Origin: Hydractinia symbiolongicarpus
Taxonomy: Eukaryota > Cnidaria > Hydrozoa > Anthoathecata > Hydractiniidae
Assembly: GCF_029227915.1 (NCBI RefSeq)
Contig: NC_079884.1
Coordinates: forward strand, 31,932,001 to 31,996,000
Direction: 5' to 3'
Length of the DNA: 64,000 bases
Shown here: one piece after another, positions 24,831 through 38,823 of the stretch
Numbering within the stretch: position 1 is the stretch's first letter
Layout of the letters: every line of letters starts with the position of its first letter
The notes under the pieces: model-generated
What the model was told of the DNA's origin: nothing
What the model saw: the letters and a program-made list of their open reading frames with translations, nothing else
Databases searched by the model: none
Position numbers and translations under genes: made by a program

Positions 24831-27800
24831 GAATGATTTTTTAATTTTTTTTTTCACCACTAAAACGCATGAGACTTGTAGTTTTCAAAAATGTTTTCAT
24901 TTTTGATGAGACGCTGAATAAAAGATGTTTAATCGCCGGAATACGAAAACCAGCGATTTCCCCTAAATCCCGGGCTTGGCCCGTGTAGTCGAATGTATAC
25001 AAAGAAAGTACCCAGGGAGTAAACTCATTTCCCGAATGATTTTTAAATTATTTTTTCACCACTAAAACGCATGAGACTTGTAGTTTTCAAAAATGTTTTC
25101 ATTTTTGATGAGACGCTTAATGAAAAAGGTTTAATCGCCGGAATACGAAAACCAGCGATTTCCCCTAAATCCCAGGATTGGCCCGTGTAGTCGAATGTAT
25201 ACAAAGAAAGTACCCAGGGAGTAAACTCATTTCCCGAATGATTTTTTAATTTTTTTTTCACCACTAAAACGCATGAGACTTGTAGTTTTCAAAAATGTTT
25301 TCATTTTTGATGGGACGCTGAATAAAAGAAGTTTAATCGCCGGCAAACGAAAACCCGCGATTTCCCATAAATCCCGGACTCGGCCCGTATAGTCAAAAGT
25401 ATACAAAGAAAGTACCCAGGGAGTAAACTCATTTCCCGAACGATTTTTTAAATTATTTTTTCACCACTAAAACGCATGAGACTTGTAGTTTTCAAAAATG
25501 TTTTCATTTTTGATGAGACGCTTAATGAAAGAGGTTTAATCGCCGGCAAACGAAAACCAGCGATTTCCCCTAAATCCCGGGCTTGGCCCGTGTAGTCGAA
25601 TGTATACAAAGAAAGTACCCAAGGAGTGAACTGTTTTCCCGAATGATTTTTTAATTTTTTTTTTCACCACTAAAACGCATGAGACTTGTAGTTTTCAAAA
25701 ATGTTTTCATTTTTGATGAGACGCTTAATAAAAGATGTTTAATCGCCGGAATACGAAAACCAGCGATTTCCCCTAAATCCCGGGCTTGGCCCGTGTAGTC
25801 GAATGTATACAAAGAAAGTACCCAGGGAGTAAACTCATTTCCCGAATGATTTTTAAATTATTTTTTCACCACTAAAACGCATGAGACTTGTAGTTTTCAA
25901 AAATGTTTTCATTTTTGATGAGACGCTTAATGAAAAAGGTTTAATCGCCGGAATACGAAAACCAGCGATTTCCCCTAAATCCCAGGATTGGCCCGTGTAG
26001 TCGAATGTATACAAAGAAAGTACCCAGGGAGTAAACTCATTTCCCGAATGATTTTTTAATTTTTTTTTCACCACTAAAACGCATGAGACTTGTAGTTTTC
26101 AAAAATGTTTTCATTTTTGATGAGACGCTTAATGAAAGAGGTTTAATCGCCGGCAAACGAAAACCAGCAATTTCCCGTGAATCCCGGGCTTGGCCCGTAT
26201 AGTTGAATGTTTTTAAAGAAAGTACCCAAGGAGTAAACTGATTTCCCAAACGATTTTTCAAATTATTTCTGCACCACTAGAACGAATGAGACTTGTAGTT
26301 TTCAAAAATGCTTTCATTTTTAATGAGACGCTTAATGAAAGAGGTTTAATTGCCGGCAAACGAAAACCCGCGATTTCCCGTAAATCCCGGGCTTGTCCCG
26401 TATAGTCGAATGTATACAAAGAAAGTACCCTGTGAGTAAACTCATTTCCAGAACGATTTTTTAAATTATCTTTTCACCACTAAATCGCATCAGACTTGTA
26501 GTTTTCAAAAATGTTTTCATTTTTTATGAGACGCTGAATAAAAGAAGTTTAATCGCCGGCAAACGAAAACCTGCGACTTCCCGTAAATCCCGGACTCGGC
26601 CCGTATAGTCAAAAGTATACAAAGAAAGTACCCAGGGAGTAAACTCATTTCCCGAACGATTGTTTATATTATTTTTTCACCACTAAAACGCATGAGACTT
26701 GTAGTTTTCAAAAATGTCTTCATTTTGATGGGACGCTGAATAAAAGAAGTTTAATCGCCGGCAAACGAAAACCCGCAATTTCCCGTAAATCCCGAACTCG
26801 GCCCGTATAGTCAAAAGTATACAAAGAAAGTACCCAGGGAGTAAACTCATTTCCCGAACGATTTTTTAAATTATTTTTTCACCACTAAAACGCATGAGAC
26901 TTGTAGTTTAATGTTTTCATTTTTGATGAGGCGCTTAATGAAAGAGGTTTAATCGCCGGTAAACTAAAACTCGCCATTTCCCGTAAATCCCGGGCTTGGC
27001 CCGTACAGTCAAAAGTATACAAAGAAAGTAACCAGGGAGTAAACTCATTTCCCGAACGATTTTTTATATTATTTTTTCACCACTAAAACGCATTAGACTT
27101 GTAGTTTTCAAAAATGTTTTCATTTTTGATGGGACGCTGAATAAAAGAAGTTTAATCGCCGGCAAACGAAAACCCGCGATTTCCCGTAAATCCCGGACTC
27201 GGCCCGTATAGTCAAAAGTATACAAAGAAAGTACCCAGGGAGTAAACTCATTTCCCGAACGATTTTTTAAATTATTTTTTCACCACTAAAACGCATGAGA
27301 CTTGTAGTTTTTAAAAATGTTTTCATTTTTGATGAGACGCCTAATGAAAGAGGTTTAATCGCCGGCAAACGAAAACCAGCGATTTCCCCTAAATCCCGGG
27401 CTTGGCCCGTGTAGTCGAATGTATACAAAGAAAGTACCCAAGGAGTAAACTGTTTTCCCGAATGATTTTTTAATTTTTTTTTTCACCACTAAAACGCATG
27501 AGACTTGTAGTTTTCAAAAATGTTTTCATTTTTGATGAGACGCTGAATAAAAGATGTTTAATCGCCGGAATACGAAAACCAGCGATTTCCCCTAAATCCC
27601 GGGCTTGGCCCGTGTAGTCGAATGTATACAAAGAAAGTACCCAGGGAGTAAACTCATTTCCCGAATGATTTTTAAATTATTTTTTCACCACTAAAACGCA
27701 TGAGACTTGTAGTTTTCAAAAATGTTTTCATTTTTGATGAGACGCTTAATGAAAAAGGTTTAATCGCCGGAATACGAAAACCAGCGATTTCCCCTAAATC

Positions 27801-29180
27801 CCAGGATTGGCCCGTGTAGTCGAATGTATACAAAGAAAGTACCCAGGGAGTAAACTCATTTCCCGAATGATTTTTTAATTTTTTTTTCACCACTAAAACG
27901 CATGAGACTTGTAGTTTTCAAAAATGTTTTCATTTTTGATGGGACGCTGAATAAAAGAAGTTTAATCGCCGGCAAACGAAAACCAGCGATTTCCCATAAA
28001 TCCCGGACTCGGCCCGTATAGTCAAAAGTATACAAAGAAAGTACCCAGGGAGTAAACTCATTTCCCGAACGATTTTTTAAATTATTTTTTCACCACTAAA
28101 ACGCATGAGACTTGTAGTTTTCAAAAATGTTTTCATTTTTGATGAGACGCTTAATGAAAAAGGTTTAATCGCCGGAATACGAAAACCAGCGATTTCCCCT
28201 AAATCCCAGGATTGGCCCGTGTAGTCGAATGTATACAAAGAAAGTACCCAGGGAGTAAACTCATTTCCCGAATGATTTTTTAATTTTTTTTTCACCACTA
28301 AAACGCATGAGACTTGTAGTTTTCAAAAATGTTTTCATTTTTGATGGGACGCTGAATAAAAGAAGTTTAATCGCCGGCAAACGAAAACCAGCGATTTCCC
28401 ATAAATCCCGGACTCGGCCCGTATAGTCAAAAGTATACAAAGAAAGTACCCAGGGAGTAAACTCATTTCCCGAACGATTTTTTAAATTATTTTTTCACCA
28501 CTAAAACGCATGAGACTTGTAGTTTTCAAAAATGTTTTCATTTTTGATGAGACGCTTAATAAAAGATGTTTAATCGCCGGAATACGAAAACCAGCGATTT
28601 CCCCTAAATCCCGGGCTTGGCCCGTGTAGTCGAATGTATACAAAGAAAGTACCCAGGGAGTAAACTCATTTCCCAAATGATTTTTAAATTATTTTTTCAC
28701 CACTAAAACGCATGAGACTTGTAGTTTTCAAAAATGTTTTCATTTTTGATGAGACGCTTAATGAAAAAGGTTTAATCGCCGGAATACGAAAACCAGCGAT
28801 TTCCCCTAAATCCCAGGATTGGCCCGTGTAGTCGAATGTATACAAAGAAAGTACCCAGGGAGTAAACTCATTTCCCGAATGATTTTTTAATTTTTTTTTC
28901 ACCACTAAAACGCATGAGACTTGTAGTTTTCAAAAATGTTTTCATTTTTGATGAGACGCTTAATGAAAGAGGTTTAATCGCCGGCAAACGAAAACCAGCG
29001 ATTTCCCGTAAATCCCGGGCTTGGCCTGTATAGTCGAATGTATACAAAGAAAGTACCCTGTGAGTAAACTCATTTCCAGAACGATTTTTTAAATTATTTT
29101 TTCACCACTAAAACGCATAAGACTTGTAGTTTTTAAACTTGTTTTCATTTTTGATGAGACGCTGAATAAAAAAAGTTTAA
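24831..29180. repeat. Array block 6a: X-monomer HORs, first part
   Basis: The block contains only satellite. A highly uniform X unit (AATGAAAAAGG, GGAATACG, CCCAGGATTGG) occurs near 25,050, 25,860, 27,680, 28,085 and 28,690. The spacings are 810, 1,819, 405 and 607 bp, which are 4, 9, 2 and 3 monomers. The copies look identical or nearly so. They alternate with units reading TTGATGGGACGC or AATAAAAGATG. T runs before CACC vary from 8 to 10. Confidence 0.85.
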
Positions 29181-31002
29181 TCGCCCGCAAACGAAAATCC
29201 GCAATTTCCCGTAAATCCCGGGCTTGGCCCGTATAGTTTAATGTATATAAAGAAAGTACCTAAGGAGTAAAATCATTTCCCGAACGATTTTTTAAATTAT
29301 TTTTTCACCACTAAAACGCATGAGACTTGTAGTTTTTAAAAATGTTTTCATTTTTGATGAGACGCCTAATGAAAGAGGTTTAATCGCCGGCAAACGAAAA
29401 CCAGCGATTTCCCCTAAATCCCGGGCTTGGCCCGTGTAGTCGAATGTATACAAAGAAAGTACCCAAGGAGTAAACTGTTTTCCCGAATGATTTTTTAATT
29501 TTTTTTTTCACCACTAAAACGCATGAGACTTGTAGTTTTCAAAAATGTTTTCATTTTTGATGAGACGCTGAATAAAAGATGTTTAATCGCCGGAATACGA
29601 AAACCAGCGATTTCCCCTAAATCCCGGGCTTGGCCCGTGTAGTCGAATGTATACAAAGAAAGTACCCAGGGAGTAAACTCATTTCCCGAATGATTTTTAA
29701 ATTATTTTTTCACCACTAAAACGCATGAGACTTGTAGTTTTCAAAAATGTTTTCATTTTTGATGAGACGCTTAATGAAAAAGGTTTAATCGCCGGAATAC
29801 GAAAACCAGCGATTTCCCCTAAATCCCAGGATTGGCCCGTGTAGTCGAATGTATACAAAGAAAGTACCCAGGGAGTAAACTCATTTCCCGAATGATTTTT
29901 TAATTTTTTTTCACCACTAAAACGCATGAGACTTGTAGTTTTCAAAAATGTTTTCATTTTTGATGGGACGCTGAATAAAAGAAGTTTAATCGCCGGCAAA
30001 CGAAAACCAGCGATTTCCCATAAATCCCGGACTCGGCCCGTATAGTCAAAAGTATACAAAGAAAGTACCCAGGGAGTAAACTCATTTCCCGAACGATTTT
30101 TTAAATTATTTTTTCACCACTAAAACGCATGAGACTTGTAGTTTTCAAAAATGTTTTCATTTTTGATGAGACGCTTAATGAAAGAGGTTTAATCGCCGGC
30201 AAACGAAAACCAGCGATTTCCCCTAAATCCCGGGCTTGGCCCGTGTAGTCGAATGTATACAAAGAAAGTACCCAAGGAGTGAACTGTTTTCCCGAATGAT
30301 TTTTTAATTTTTTTTTTCACCACTAAAACGCATGAGACTTGTAGTTTTCAAAAATGTTTTCATTTTTGATGAGACGCTTAATAAAAGATGTTTAATCGCC
30401 GGAATACGAAAACCAGCGATTTCCCCTAAATCCCGGGCTTGGCCCGTGTAGTCGAATGTATACAAAGAAAGTACCCAGGGAGTAAACTCATTTCCCAAAT
30501 GATTTTTAAATTATTTTTTCACCACTAAAACGCATGAGACTTGTAGTTTTCAAAAATGTTTTCATTTTTGATGAGACGCTTAATGAAAAAGGTTTAATCG
30601 CCGGAATACGAAAACCAGCGATTTCCCCTAAATCCCAGGATTGGCCCGTGTAGTCGAATGTATACAAAGAAAGTACCCAGGGAGTAAACTCATTTCCCGA
30701 ATGATTTTTTAATTTTTTTTTCACCACTAAAACGCATGAGACTTGTAGTTTTCAAAAATGTTTTCATTTTTGATGAGACGCTTAATGAAAGAGGTTTAAT
30801 CGCCGGCAAACGAAAACCAGCGATTTCCCGTAAATCCCGGGCTTGGCCTGTATAGTCGAATGTATACAAAGAAAGTACCCTGTGAGTAAACTCATTTCCA
30901 GAACGATTTTTTAAATTATTTTTTCACCACTAAAACGCATAAGACTTGTAGTTTTTAAACTTGTTTTCATTTTTGATGAGACGCTGAATAAAAAAAGTTT
31001 AA
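29181..31002. repeat. X-rich HOR unit a (1,822 bp, 9 monomers)
   Basis: The unit is defined between successive TCGCCCGCAAAC markers at 29,181 and 31,003. It contains the order TATATAAAG unit, A, X, X and derivatives, then the GGCCTGTATAG unit. The next markers are at 33,025, 35,051 and 36,874, so the array shows four successive units of 9, 10, 10 and 9 monomers. Confidence 0.8.
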
Positions 31003-33024
31003 TCGCCCGCAAACGAAAATCCGCAATTTCCCGTAAATCCCGGGCTTGGCCCGTATAGTTTAATGTATATAAAGAAAGTACCTAAGGAGTAAACTGATTT
31101 CCCGAACGATTTTTTAAATTATTTCTGCACCACTAGAACGAATGAGACTTGTAGTTTTCAAAAATGTTTTCATTTTTAATGAGACGCTTAATGAAAGAGG
31201 TTTAATCGCCGGCAAACGAAAACCCGCGATTTCCCGTAAATCCCGGGCTTGTCCCGTATAGTCGAATGTATACAAAGAAAGTACCCTGTGAGTAAACTCA
31301 TTTCCAGAACGATTTCTTAAATTATATTTTCACCACTAAATCGCATGAGACTTGTAGTTCTCAAAAATGTTTTTATTTTTTATGAGACGCTGAATAAAAG
31401 AAGTTTAATCGCCGGCAAACGAAAACCCCCGATTTCCCGTAAATCCCGGGCTTGGCCCGTATAGTTGAATGTATATAAAGAAAGTACCCAAGGAGTAAAC
31501 TGATTTCCCAAACGATTTTTTAAATTATTTCTGCACCACTAGAACGAATGAGACTTGTAGTTTTCAAAAATGCCTTCATTTTTAATGAGACGCTTAATGA
31601 AAGAGGTTTAATCGCCGGCAAACGAAAACCCGCGATTTCCCGTAAATCCCGGGCTTGTCCCGTATAGTCGAATGTATACAAAGAAAGTACCCAGGGAGTA
31701 AACTCATTTCCCGAACGATTTTTTAAATTATTTTTTCACCACTAAAACGCATGAGACTTGTAGTTTAATGTTTTCATTTTTGATGAGGCGCTTAATGAAA
31801 GAGGTTTAATCGCCGGTAAACTAAAACTCGCCATTTCCCGTAAATCCCGGGCTTGGCCCGTACAGTCAAAAGTATACAAAGAAAGTAACCAGGGAGTAAA
31901 CTCATTTCCCGAACGATTTTTTAAATTATTTTTTCACCACTAAAACGCATGAGACTTGTAGTTTTTAAAAATGTTTTCATTTTTGATGAGACGCCTAATG
32001 AAAGAGGTTTAATCGCCGGCAAACGAAAACCAGCGATTTCCCCTAAATCCCAGGCTTGGCCCGTGTAGTCGAATGTATACAAAGAAAGTACCCAAGGAGT
32101 AAACTGTTTTCCCGAATGATTTTTTAATTTTTTTTTTCACCACTAAAACGCATGAGACTTGTAGTTTTCAAAAATGTTTTCATTTTTGATGAGACGCTGA
32201 ATAAAAGATGTTTAATCGCCGGAATACGAAAACCAGCGATTTCCCCTAAATCCCGGGCTTGGCCCGTGTAGTCGAATGTATACAAAGAAAGTACCCAGGG
32301 AGTAAACTCATTTCCCGAATGATTTTTAAATTATTTTTTCACCACTAAAACGCATGAGACTTGTAGTTTTCAAAAATGTTTTCATTTTTGATGAGACGCT
32401 TAATGAAAAAGGTTTAATCGCCGGAATACGAAAACCAGCGATTTCCCCTAAATCCCAGGATTGGCCCGTGTAGTCGAATGTATACAAAGAAAGTACCCAG
32501 GGAGTAAACTCATTTCCCGAATGATTTTTTAATTTTTTTTTCACCACTAAAACGCATGAGACTTGTAGTTTTCAAAAATGTTTTCATTTTTGATGGGACG
32601 CTGAATAAAAGATGTTTAATCGCCGGAATACGAAAACCAGCGATTTCCCCTAAATCCCGGGCTTGGCCCGTGTAGTCGAATGTATACAAAGAAAGTACCC
32701 AGGGAGTAAACTCATTTCCCAAATGATTTTTAAATTATTTTTTCACCACTAAAACGCATGAGACTTGTAGTTTTCAAAAATGTTTTCATTTTTGATGAGA
32801 CGCTTAATGAAAAAGGTTTAATCGCCGGAATACGAAAACCAGCGATTTCCCCTAAATCCCGGGCTTGGCCTGTATAGTCGAATGTATACAAAGAAAGTAC
32901 CCTGTGAGTAAACTCATTTCCAGAACGATTTTTTAAATTACTTTTTCACCACTAAAACGCATAAGACTTGTAGTTTTTAAACTTGTTTTCATTTTTGATG
33001 AGACGCTGAATAAAAAAAGTTTAA
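31003..33024. repeat. X-rich HOR unit b (2,022 bp, about 10 monomers)
   Basis: The unit lies between TCGCCCGCAAAC markers at 31,003 and 33,025. Its first third differs from unit a: it carries C and D units (CTAGAACGAATG, AAATCGCATG) like those at 23.5-23.9 kb and the 5-bp deletion unit at 31,762. It then rejoins the X series. It is therefore a mosaic of block 5 and block 6 sequence. Confidence 0.75.
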
Positions 33025-35050
33025 TCGCCCGCAAACGAAAATCCGCAATTTCCCGTAAATCCCGGGCTTGGCCCGTATAGTTTAATGTATATAAAGAAAG
33101 TACCTAAGGAGTAAACTCATTTCCCGAACGATTTTTTAAATTATTTTTTCACCACTAAAACGCATGAGACTTGTAGTTTTTAAAAATGTTTTCATTTTTG
33201 ATGAGACGCCTAATGAAAGAGGTTTAATCGCCGGCAAACGAAAACCAGCAATTTCCCCTAAATCCCGGGCTTGGCCCGTGTAGTCGAATGTATACAAAGA
33301 AAGTACCCAAGGAGTAAACTGTTTTCCCGAATGATTTTTTAATTTTTTTTTTCACCACTAAAACGCATGAGACTTGTAGTTTTCAAAAATGTTTTCATTT
33401 TTGATGAGACGCTGAATAAAAGATGTTTAATCGCCGGAATACGAAAACCAGCGATTTCCCCTAAATCCCGGGCTTGGCCCGTGTAGTCGAATGTATACAA
33501 AGAAAGTACCCAGGGAGTAAACTCATTTCCCGAATGATTTTTAAATTATTTTTTCACCACTAAAACGCATGAGACTTGTAGTTTTCAAAAATGTTTTCAT
33601 TTTTGATGAGACGCTTAATGAAAAAGGTTTAATCGCCGGAATACGAAAACCAGCGATTTCCCCTAAATCCCAGGATTGGCCCGTGTAGTCGAATGTATAC
33701 AAAGAAAGTACCCAGGGAGTAAACTCATTTCCCGAATGATTTTTTAATTTTTTTTTCACCACTAAAACGCATGAGACTTGTAGTTTTCAAAAATGTTTTC
33801 ATTTTTGATGGGACGCTGAATAAAAGAAGTTTAATCGCCGGCAAACGAAAACCAGCGATTTCCCATAAATCCCGGACTCGGCCCGTATAGTCAAAAGTAT
33901 ACAAAGAAAGTACCCAGGGAGTAAACTCATTTCCCGAACGATTTTTTAAATTATTTTTTCACCACTAAAACGCATGAGACTTGTAGTTTTCAAAAATGTT
34001 TTCATTTTTGATGAGACGCTTAATGAAAGAGGTTTAATCGCCGGCAAACGAAAACCAGCGATTTCCCCTAAATCCCGGGCTTGGCCCGTGTAGTCGAATG
34101 TATACAAAGAAAGTACCCAAGGAGTGAACTGTTTTCCCGAATGATTTTTTAATTTTTTTTTTCACCACTAAAACGCATGAGACTTGTAGTTTTCAAAAAT
34201 GTTTTCATTTTTGATGAGACGCTTAATAAAAGATGTTTAATCGCCGGAATACGAAAACCAGCGATTTCCCCTAAATCCCGGGCTTGGCCCGTGTAGTCGA
34301 ATGTATACAAAGAAAGTACCCAGGGAGTAAACTCATTTCCCAAATGATTTTTAAATTATTTTTTCACCACTAAAACGCATGAGACTTGTAGTTTTCAAAA
34401 ATATTTTCATTTTTGATGAGACGCTGAATAAAAGAAGTTTAATGGCCGGCAAACGAAAACCCGCCATTTCCCGTAAATCCCGGACTCGGCCCGTATAGTC
34501 AAAAGTATACAAAGAAAGTACCCAGGGAGTAAACTCATTTCCGAACGATTTTTTAAATTATTTTTTCACCACTAAAACGCATGAGACTTGTAGTTTTCAG
34601 AAATGTTTTCATTTTTGATGAGACGCCTAATGAAAGCGGTTTAATCGCCGGCAAACGAAAACCCGCCATTTCCCGTAAACCCCGGACTCGGCCCGTATAA
34701 TCAAAAGTATACAAAGAAAGTACCCAGGGAGTAAACTAATTTCACGAACGGTTTTTTAAATTTTTTTTTCACCACTAAAACGCATGAGACTTGTAGTTTT
34801 CAAAAATGTTTTCATTTTTGATGAGACGCTTAATGAAAGAGGTTTAATCGCCGGCAAACGAAAACCAGCGATTTCCCGTAAATCCCGGGCTTGGCCTGTA
34901 TAGTCGAATGTATACAAAGAAAGTACCCTGTGAGTAAACTCATTTCCAGAACGATTTTTTAAATTATTTTTTCACCACTAAAACGCATAAGACTTGTAGT
35001 TTTTAAACTTGTTTTCATTTTTGATGAGACGCTGAATAAAAAAAGTTTAA
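33025..35050. repeat. X-rich HOR unit c (2,026 bp, 10 monomers)
   Basis: The unit lies between markers at 33,025 and 35,051. From about 32,870 to 34,390 it matches the following unit at an offset of 2,026 bp with hardly any visible difference. From 34,390 to about 34,780 it holds two aberrant monomers not repeated in the next unit. Confidence 0.82.
34390..34780. repeat. Two divergent monomers with private substitutions
   Basis: These two units carry changes that I did not see elsewhere: AATGGCCGGC near 34,443, ATTTCCGAACG (1-bp loss) near 34,540, GAAAGCGG near 34,634, AAACCCCGG near 34,678, TATAATCAAAAG near 34,697, and TAATTTCACGAACGG near 34,737. Their neighbours are almost identical to other units, so these two have escaped recent homogenisation or are a remnant of older sequence. 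Confidence 0.75.
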
Positions 35051-36873
35051 TCGCCCGCAAACGAAAATCCGCAATTTCCCGTAAATCCCGGGCTTGGCCC
35101 GTATAGTTTAATGTATATAAAGAAAGTACCTAAGGAGTAAACTCATTTCCCGAACGATTTTTTAAATTATTTTTTCACCACTAAAACGCATGAGACTTGT
35201 AGTTTTTAAAAATGTTTTCATTTTTGATGAGACGCCTAATGAAAGAGGTTTAATCGCCGGCAAACGAAAACCAGCAATTTCCCCTAAATCCCGGGCTTGG
35301 CCCGTGTAGTCGAATGTATACAAAGAAAGTACCCAAGGAGTAAACTGTTTTCCCGAATGATTTTTTAATTTTTTTTTTCACCACTAAAACGCATGAGACT
35401 TGTAGTTTTCAAAAATGTTTTCATTTTTGATGAGACGCTGAATAAAAGATGTTTAATCGCCGGAATACGAAAACCAGCGATTTCCCCTAAATCCCGGGCT
35501 TGGCCCGTGTAGTCGAATGTATACAAAGAAAGTACCCAGGGAGTAAACTCATTTCCCGAATGATTTTTAAATTATTTTTTCACCACTAAAACGCATGAGA
35601 CTTGTAGTTTTCAAAAATGTTTTCATTTTTGATGAGACGCTTAATGAAAAAGGTTTAATCGCCGGAATACGAAAACCAGCGATTTCCCCTAAATCCCAGG
35701 ATTGGCCCGTGTAGTCGAATGTATACAAAGAAAGTACCCAGGGAGTAAACTCATTTCCCGAATGATTTTTTAATTTTTTTTTCACCACTAAAACGCATGA
35801 GACTTGTAGTTTTCAAAAATGTTTTCATTTTTGATGGGACGCTGAATAAAAGAAGTTTAATCGCCGGCAAACGAAAACCAGCGATTTCCCATAAATCCCG
35901 GACTCGGCCCGTATAGTCAAAAGTATACAAAGAAAGTACCCAGGGAGTAAACTCATTTCCCGAACGATTTTTTAAATTATTTTTTCACCACTAAAACGCA
36001 TGAGACTTGTAGTTTTCAAAAATGTTTTCATTTTTGATGAGACGCTTAATGAAAGAGGTTTAATCGCCGGCAAACGAAAACCAGCGATTTCCCCTAAATC
36101 CCGGGCTTGGCCCGTGTAGTCGAATGTATACAAAGAAAGTACCCAAGGAGTGAACTGTTTTCCCGAATGATTTTTTAATTTTTTTTTTCACCACTAAAAC
36201 GCATGAGACTTGTAGTTTTCAAAAATGTTTTCATTTTTGATGAGACGCTTAATAAAAGATGTTTAATCGCCGGAATACGAAAACCAGCGATTTCCCCTAA
36301 ATCCCGGGCTTGGCCCGTGTAGTCGAATGTATACAAAGAAAGTACCCAGGGAGTAAACTCATTTCCCAAATGATTTTTAAATTATTTTTTCACCACTAAA
36401 ACGCATGAGACTTGTAGTTTTCAAAAATGTTTTCATTTTTGATGAGACGCTTAATGAAAAAGGTTTAATCGCCGGAATACGAAAACCAGCGATTTCCCCT
36501 AAATCCCAGGATTGGCCCGTGTAGTCGAATGTATACAAAGAAAGTACCCAGGGAGTAAACTCATTTCCCGAATGATTTTTTAATTTTTTTTTCACCACTA
36601 AAACGCATGAGACTTGTAGTTTTCAAAAATGTTTTCATTTTTGATGAGACGCTTAATGAAAGAGGTTTAATCGCCGGCAAACGAAAACCAGCGATTTCCC
36701 GTAAATCCCGGGCTTGGCCTGTATAGTCGAATGTATACAAAGAAAGTACCCTGTGAGTAAACTCATTTCCAGAACGATTTTTTAAATTATTTTTTCACCA
36801 CTAAAACGCATAAGACTTGTAGTTTTTAAACTTGTTTTCATTTTTGATGAGACGCTGAATAAAAAAAGTTTAA
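35051..36873. repeat. X-rich HOR unit d (1,823 bp, 9 monomers)
   Basis: The unit lies between markers at 35,051 and 36,874. Its first 1.36 kb repeats unit c, after which it continues with the X unit (CCCAGGATTGG) in place of the two divergent monomers. It ends with the GGCCTGTATAG unit as in unit a. Confidence 0.82.
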
Positions 36874-38823
36874 TCGCCCGCAAACGAAAATCCGCAATTT
36901 CCCGTAAATCCCGGGCTTGGCCCGTATAGTTTAATGTATATAAAGAAAGTACCTAAGGAGTAAACTGATTTCCCGAACGATTTTTTAAATTATTTCTGCA
37001 CCACTAGAACGAATGAGACTTGTAGTTTTCAAAAATGTTTTCATTTTTAATGAGACGCTTAATGAAAGAGGTTTAATCGCCGGCAAACGAAAACCCGCGA
37101 TTTCCCGTAAATCCCGGGCTTGTCCCGTATAGTCGAATGTATACAAAGAAAGTACCCTGTGAGTAAACTCATTTCCAGAACGATTTCTTAAATTATATTT
37201 TCACCACTAAATCGCATGAGACTTGTAGTTTTCAAAAATGCCTTCATTTTTAATGAGACGCTTAATGAAAGAGGTTTAATCGCCGGCAAACGAAAACCCG
37301 CGATTTCCCGTAAATCCCGGGCTTGTCCCGTATAGTCGAATGTATACAAAGAAAGTACCCTGTGAGTAAACTCATTTCCAGAACGATTTTTTAAATTATC
37401 TTTTCACCACTAAATCGCATGAGACTTGTAGTTTTCAAAAATGTTTTCATTTTTTATGAGACGCTGAATAAAAGAAGTTTAATCGCCGGCAAACGAAAAC
37501 CTGCGACTTCCCGTAAATCCCGGACTCGGCCCGTATAGTCAAAAGTATACAAAGAAAGTACCCAGGGAGTAAACTCATTTCCCGAACGATTGTTTATATT
37601 ATTTTTTCACCACTAAAACGCATGAGACTTGTAGTTTTCAAAAATGTTTTCATTTTGATGGGACGCTGAATAAAAGAAGTTTAATCGCCGGCAAACGAAA
37701 ACCCGCGATATCCCGTAAATCCCGGACTCGGCCCGTATAGTCAAAAGTGTACAAAGAAAGTACCCAGGGAGTAAACTCATTTCCCGAACGATTTTTTAAA
37801 TTATTTTTTCACCACTAAAACGCATGAAACTTGTAGTTTTCAAAAATGTTTTCATTTTTGATGAGACGCTTAATGAAAGAGGTTTAATCGCCGGTAAACT
37901 AAAACTCGCCATTTCCCGTAAATCCCGGGCTTGGCCCGTATAGTCAAAAGTATACAAAGAAAGTAACCAGGGAGTAAACTCATTTCCCGAACGATTTTTG
38001 ATATTATTTTTTCACCACTAAAACGCATTAGACTTGTAGTTTTCAAAAATGTTTTCATTTTTGATGGGACGCTGAATAAAAGAAGTTTAATCGCCGGCAA
38101 ACGAAAACCCGCGATTTCCCGTAAATCCCGGACTCGGCCCGTATAGTCAAAAGTATACAAAGAAAGTACCCAGGGACTAAACTCATTTCCCGAACGATTT
38201 TTTAAATTATTTTTTCACCACTAAAACGCATAAGACTTGTAGTTTTCAAAAATGTTATCATTTTTGATGAGACGCTTAATGAAAGAGGTTTAATCGCCGG
38301 CAAACGAAAACCAGCGATTTCCCCTAAATCCCGGGCTAGGCCCGTGTAGTCGAATGTATACAAAGAAAGTACCCAAGGAGTAAACTGTTTTCCCGAACGA
38401 TTTTTCAAATTATTTCTGCACCACTAGAACGAATGAGATTTGTAGGTTTTAAAAATGTTTTCATTTTTGATGAGACGTTTAATGAAAGAGGTTTATTCGC
38501 CGGCAAACGAAAACCCGCGATGTCCCGCAAATCCCGGGCTTGGCCCGTATAGTCGAATGTATACAAAGAAAGTACCCTGTGAGTAAACTCATTTCCAGAA
38601 GGATTTTTTAAATTATTTTTTCACCACTAAAACGCATAAGATTTGTAGTTTTCAAAAATGTTTTCATTTTTGCTGAGACGCTGAATAAAAGAAGTTTAAT
38701 CGCCGGCAAATGAAAACCCGCGATTTCCCGTAAATCCCAGGCTTGGCCGTATAGTCAAAAGTATACAAAGAAAGTACCCAGGGAGTAAACTCATTTCCCG
38801 AACGATTTTTTAAATTATTTTTT
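36874..38823. repeat. Array block 7: transition from X-HORs to E-class HORs
   Basis: The block contains only satellite. X monomers end near 36.6 kb. C and D units follow, then the ATTGTTTATATT unit at 37,589 and units matching 8.2-8.8 kb. A one-base loss in the core (CTTGGCCGTATAG) lies near 38,745. No gene or foreign DNA is seen at the change of composition. Confidence 0.82.

Noticed and set aside
25043-36598. Eleven minus-strand frames encoding the same 73-residue stretch
   Set aside because: Identical translations here reflect near-identical X monomers spread by recent amplification. DNA identity is just as high in non-coding frames, so this is homogenisation and not selection on a peptide.
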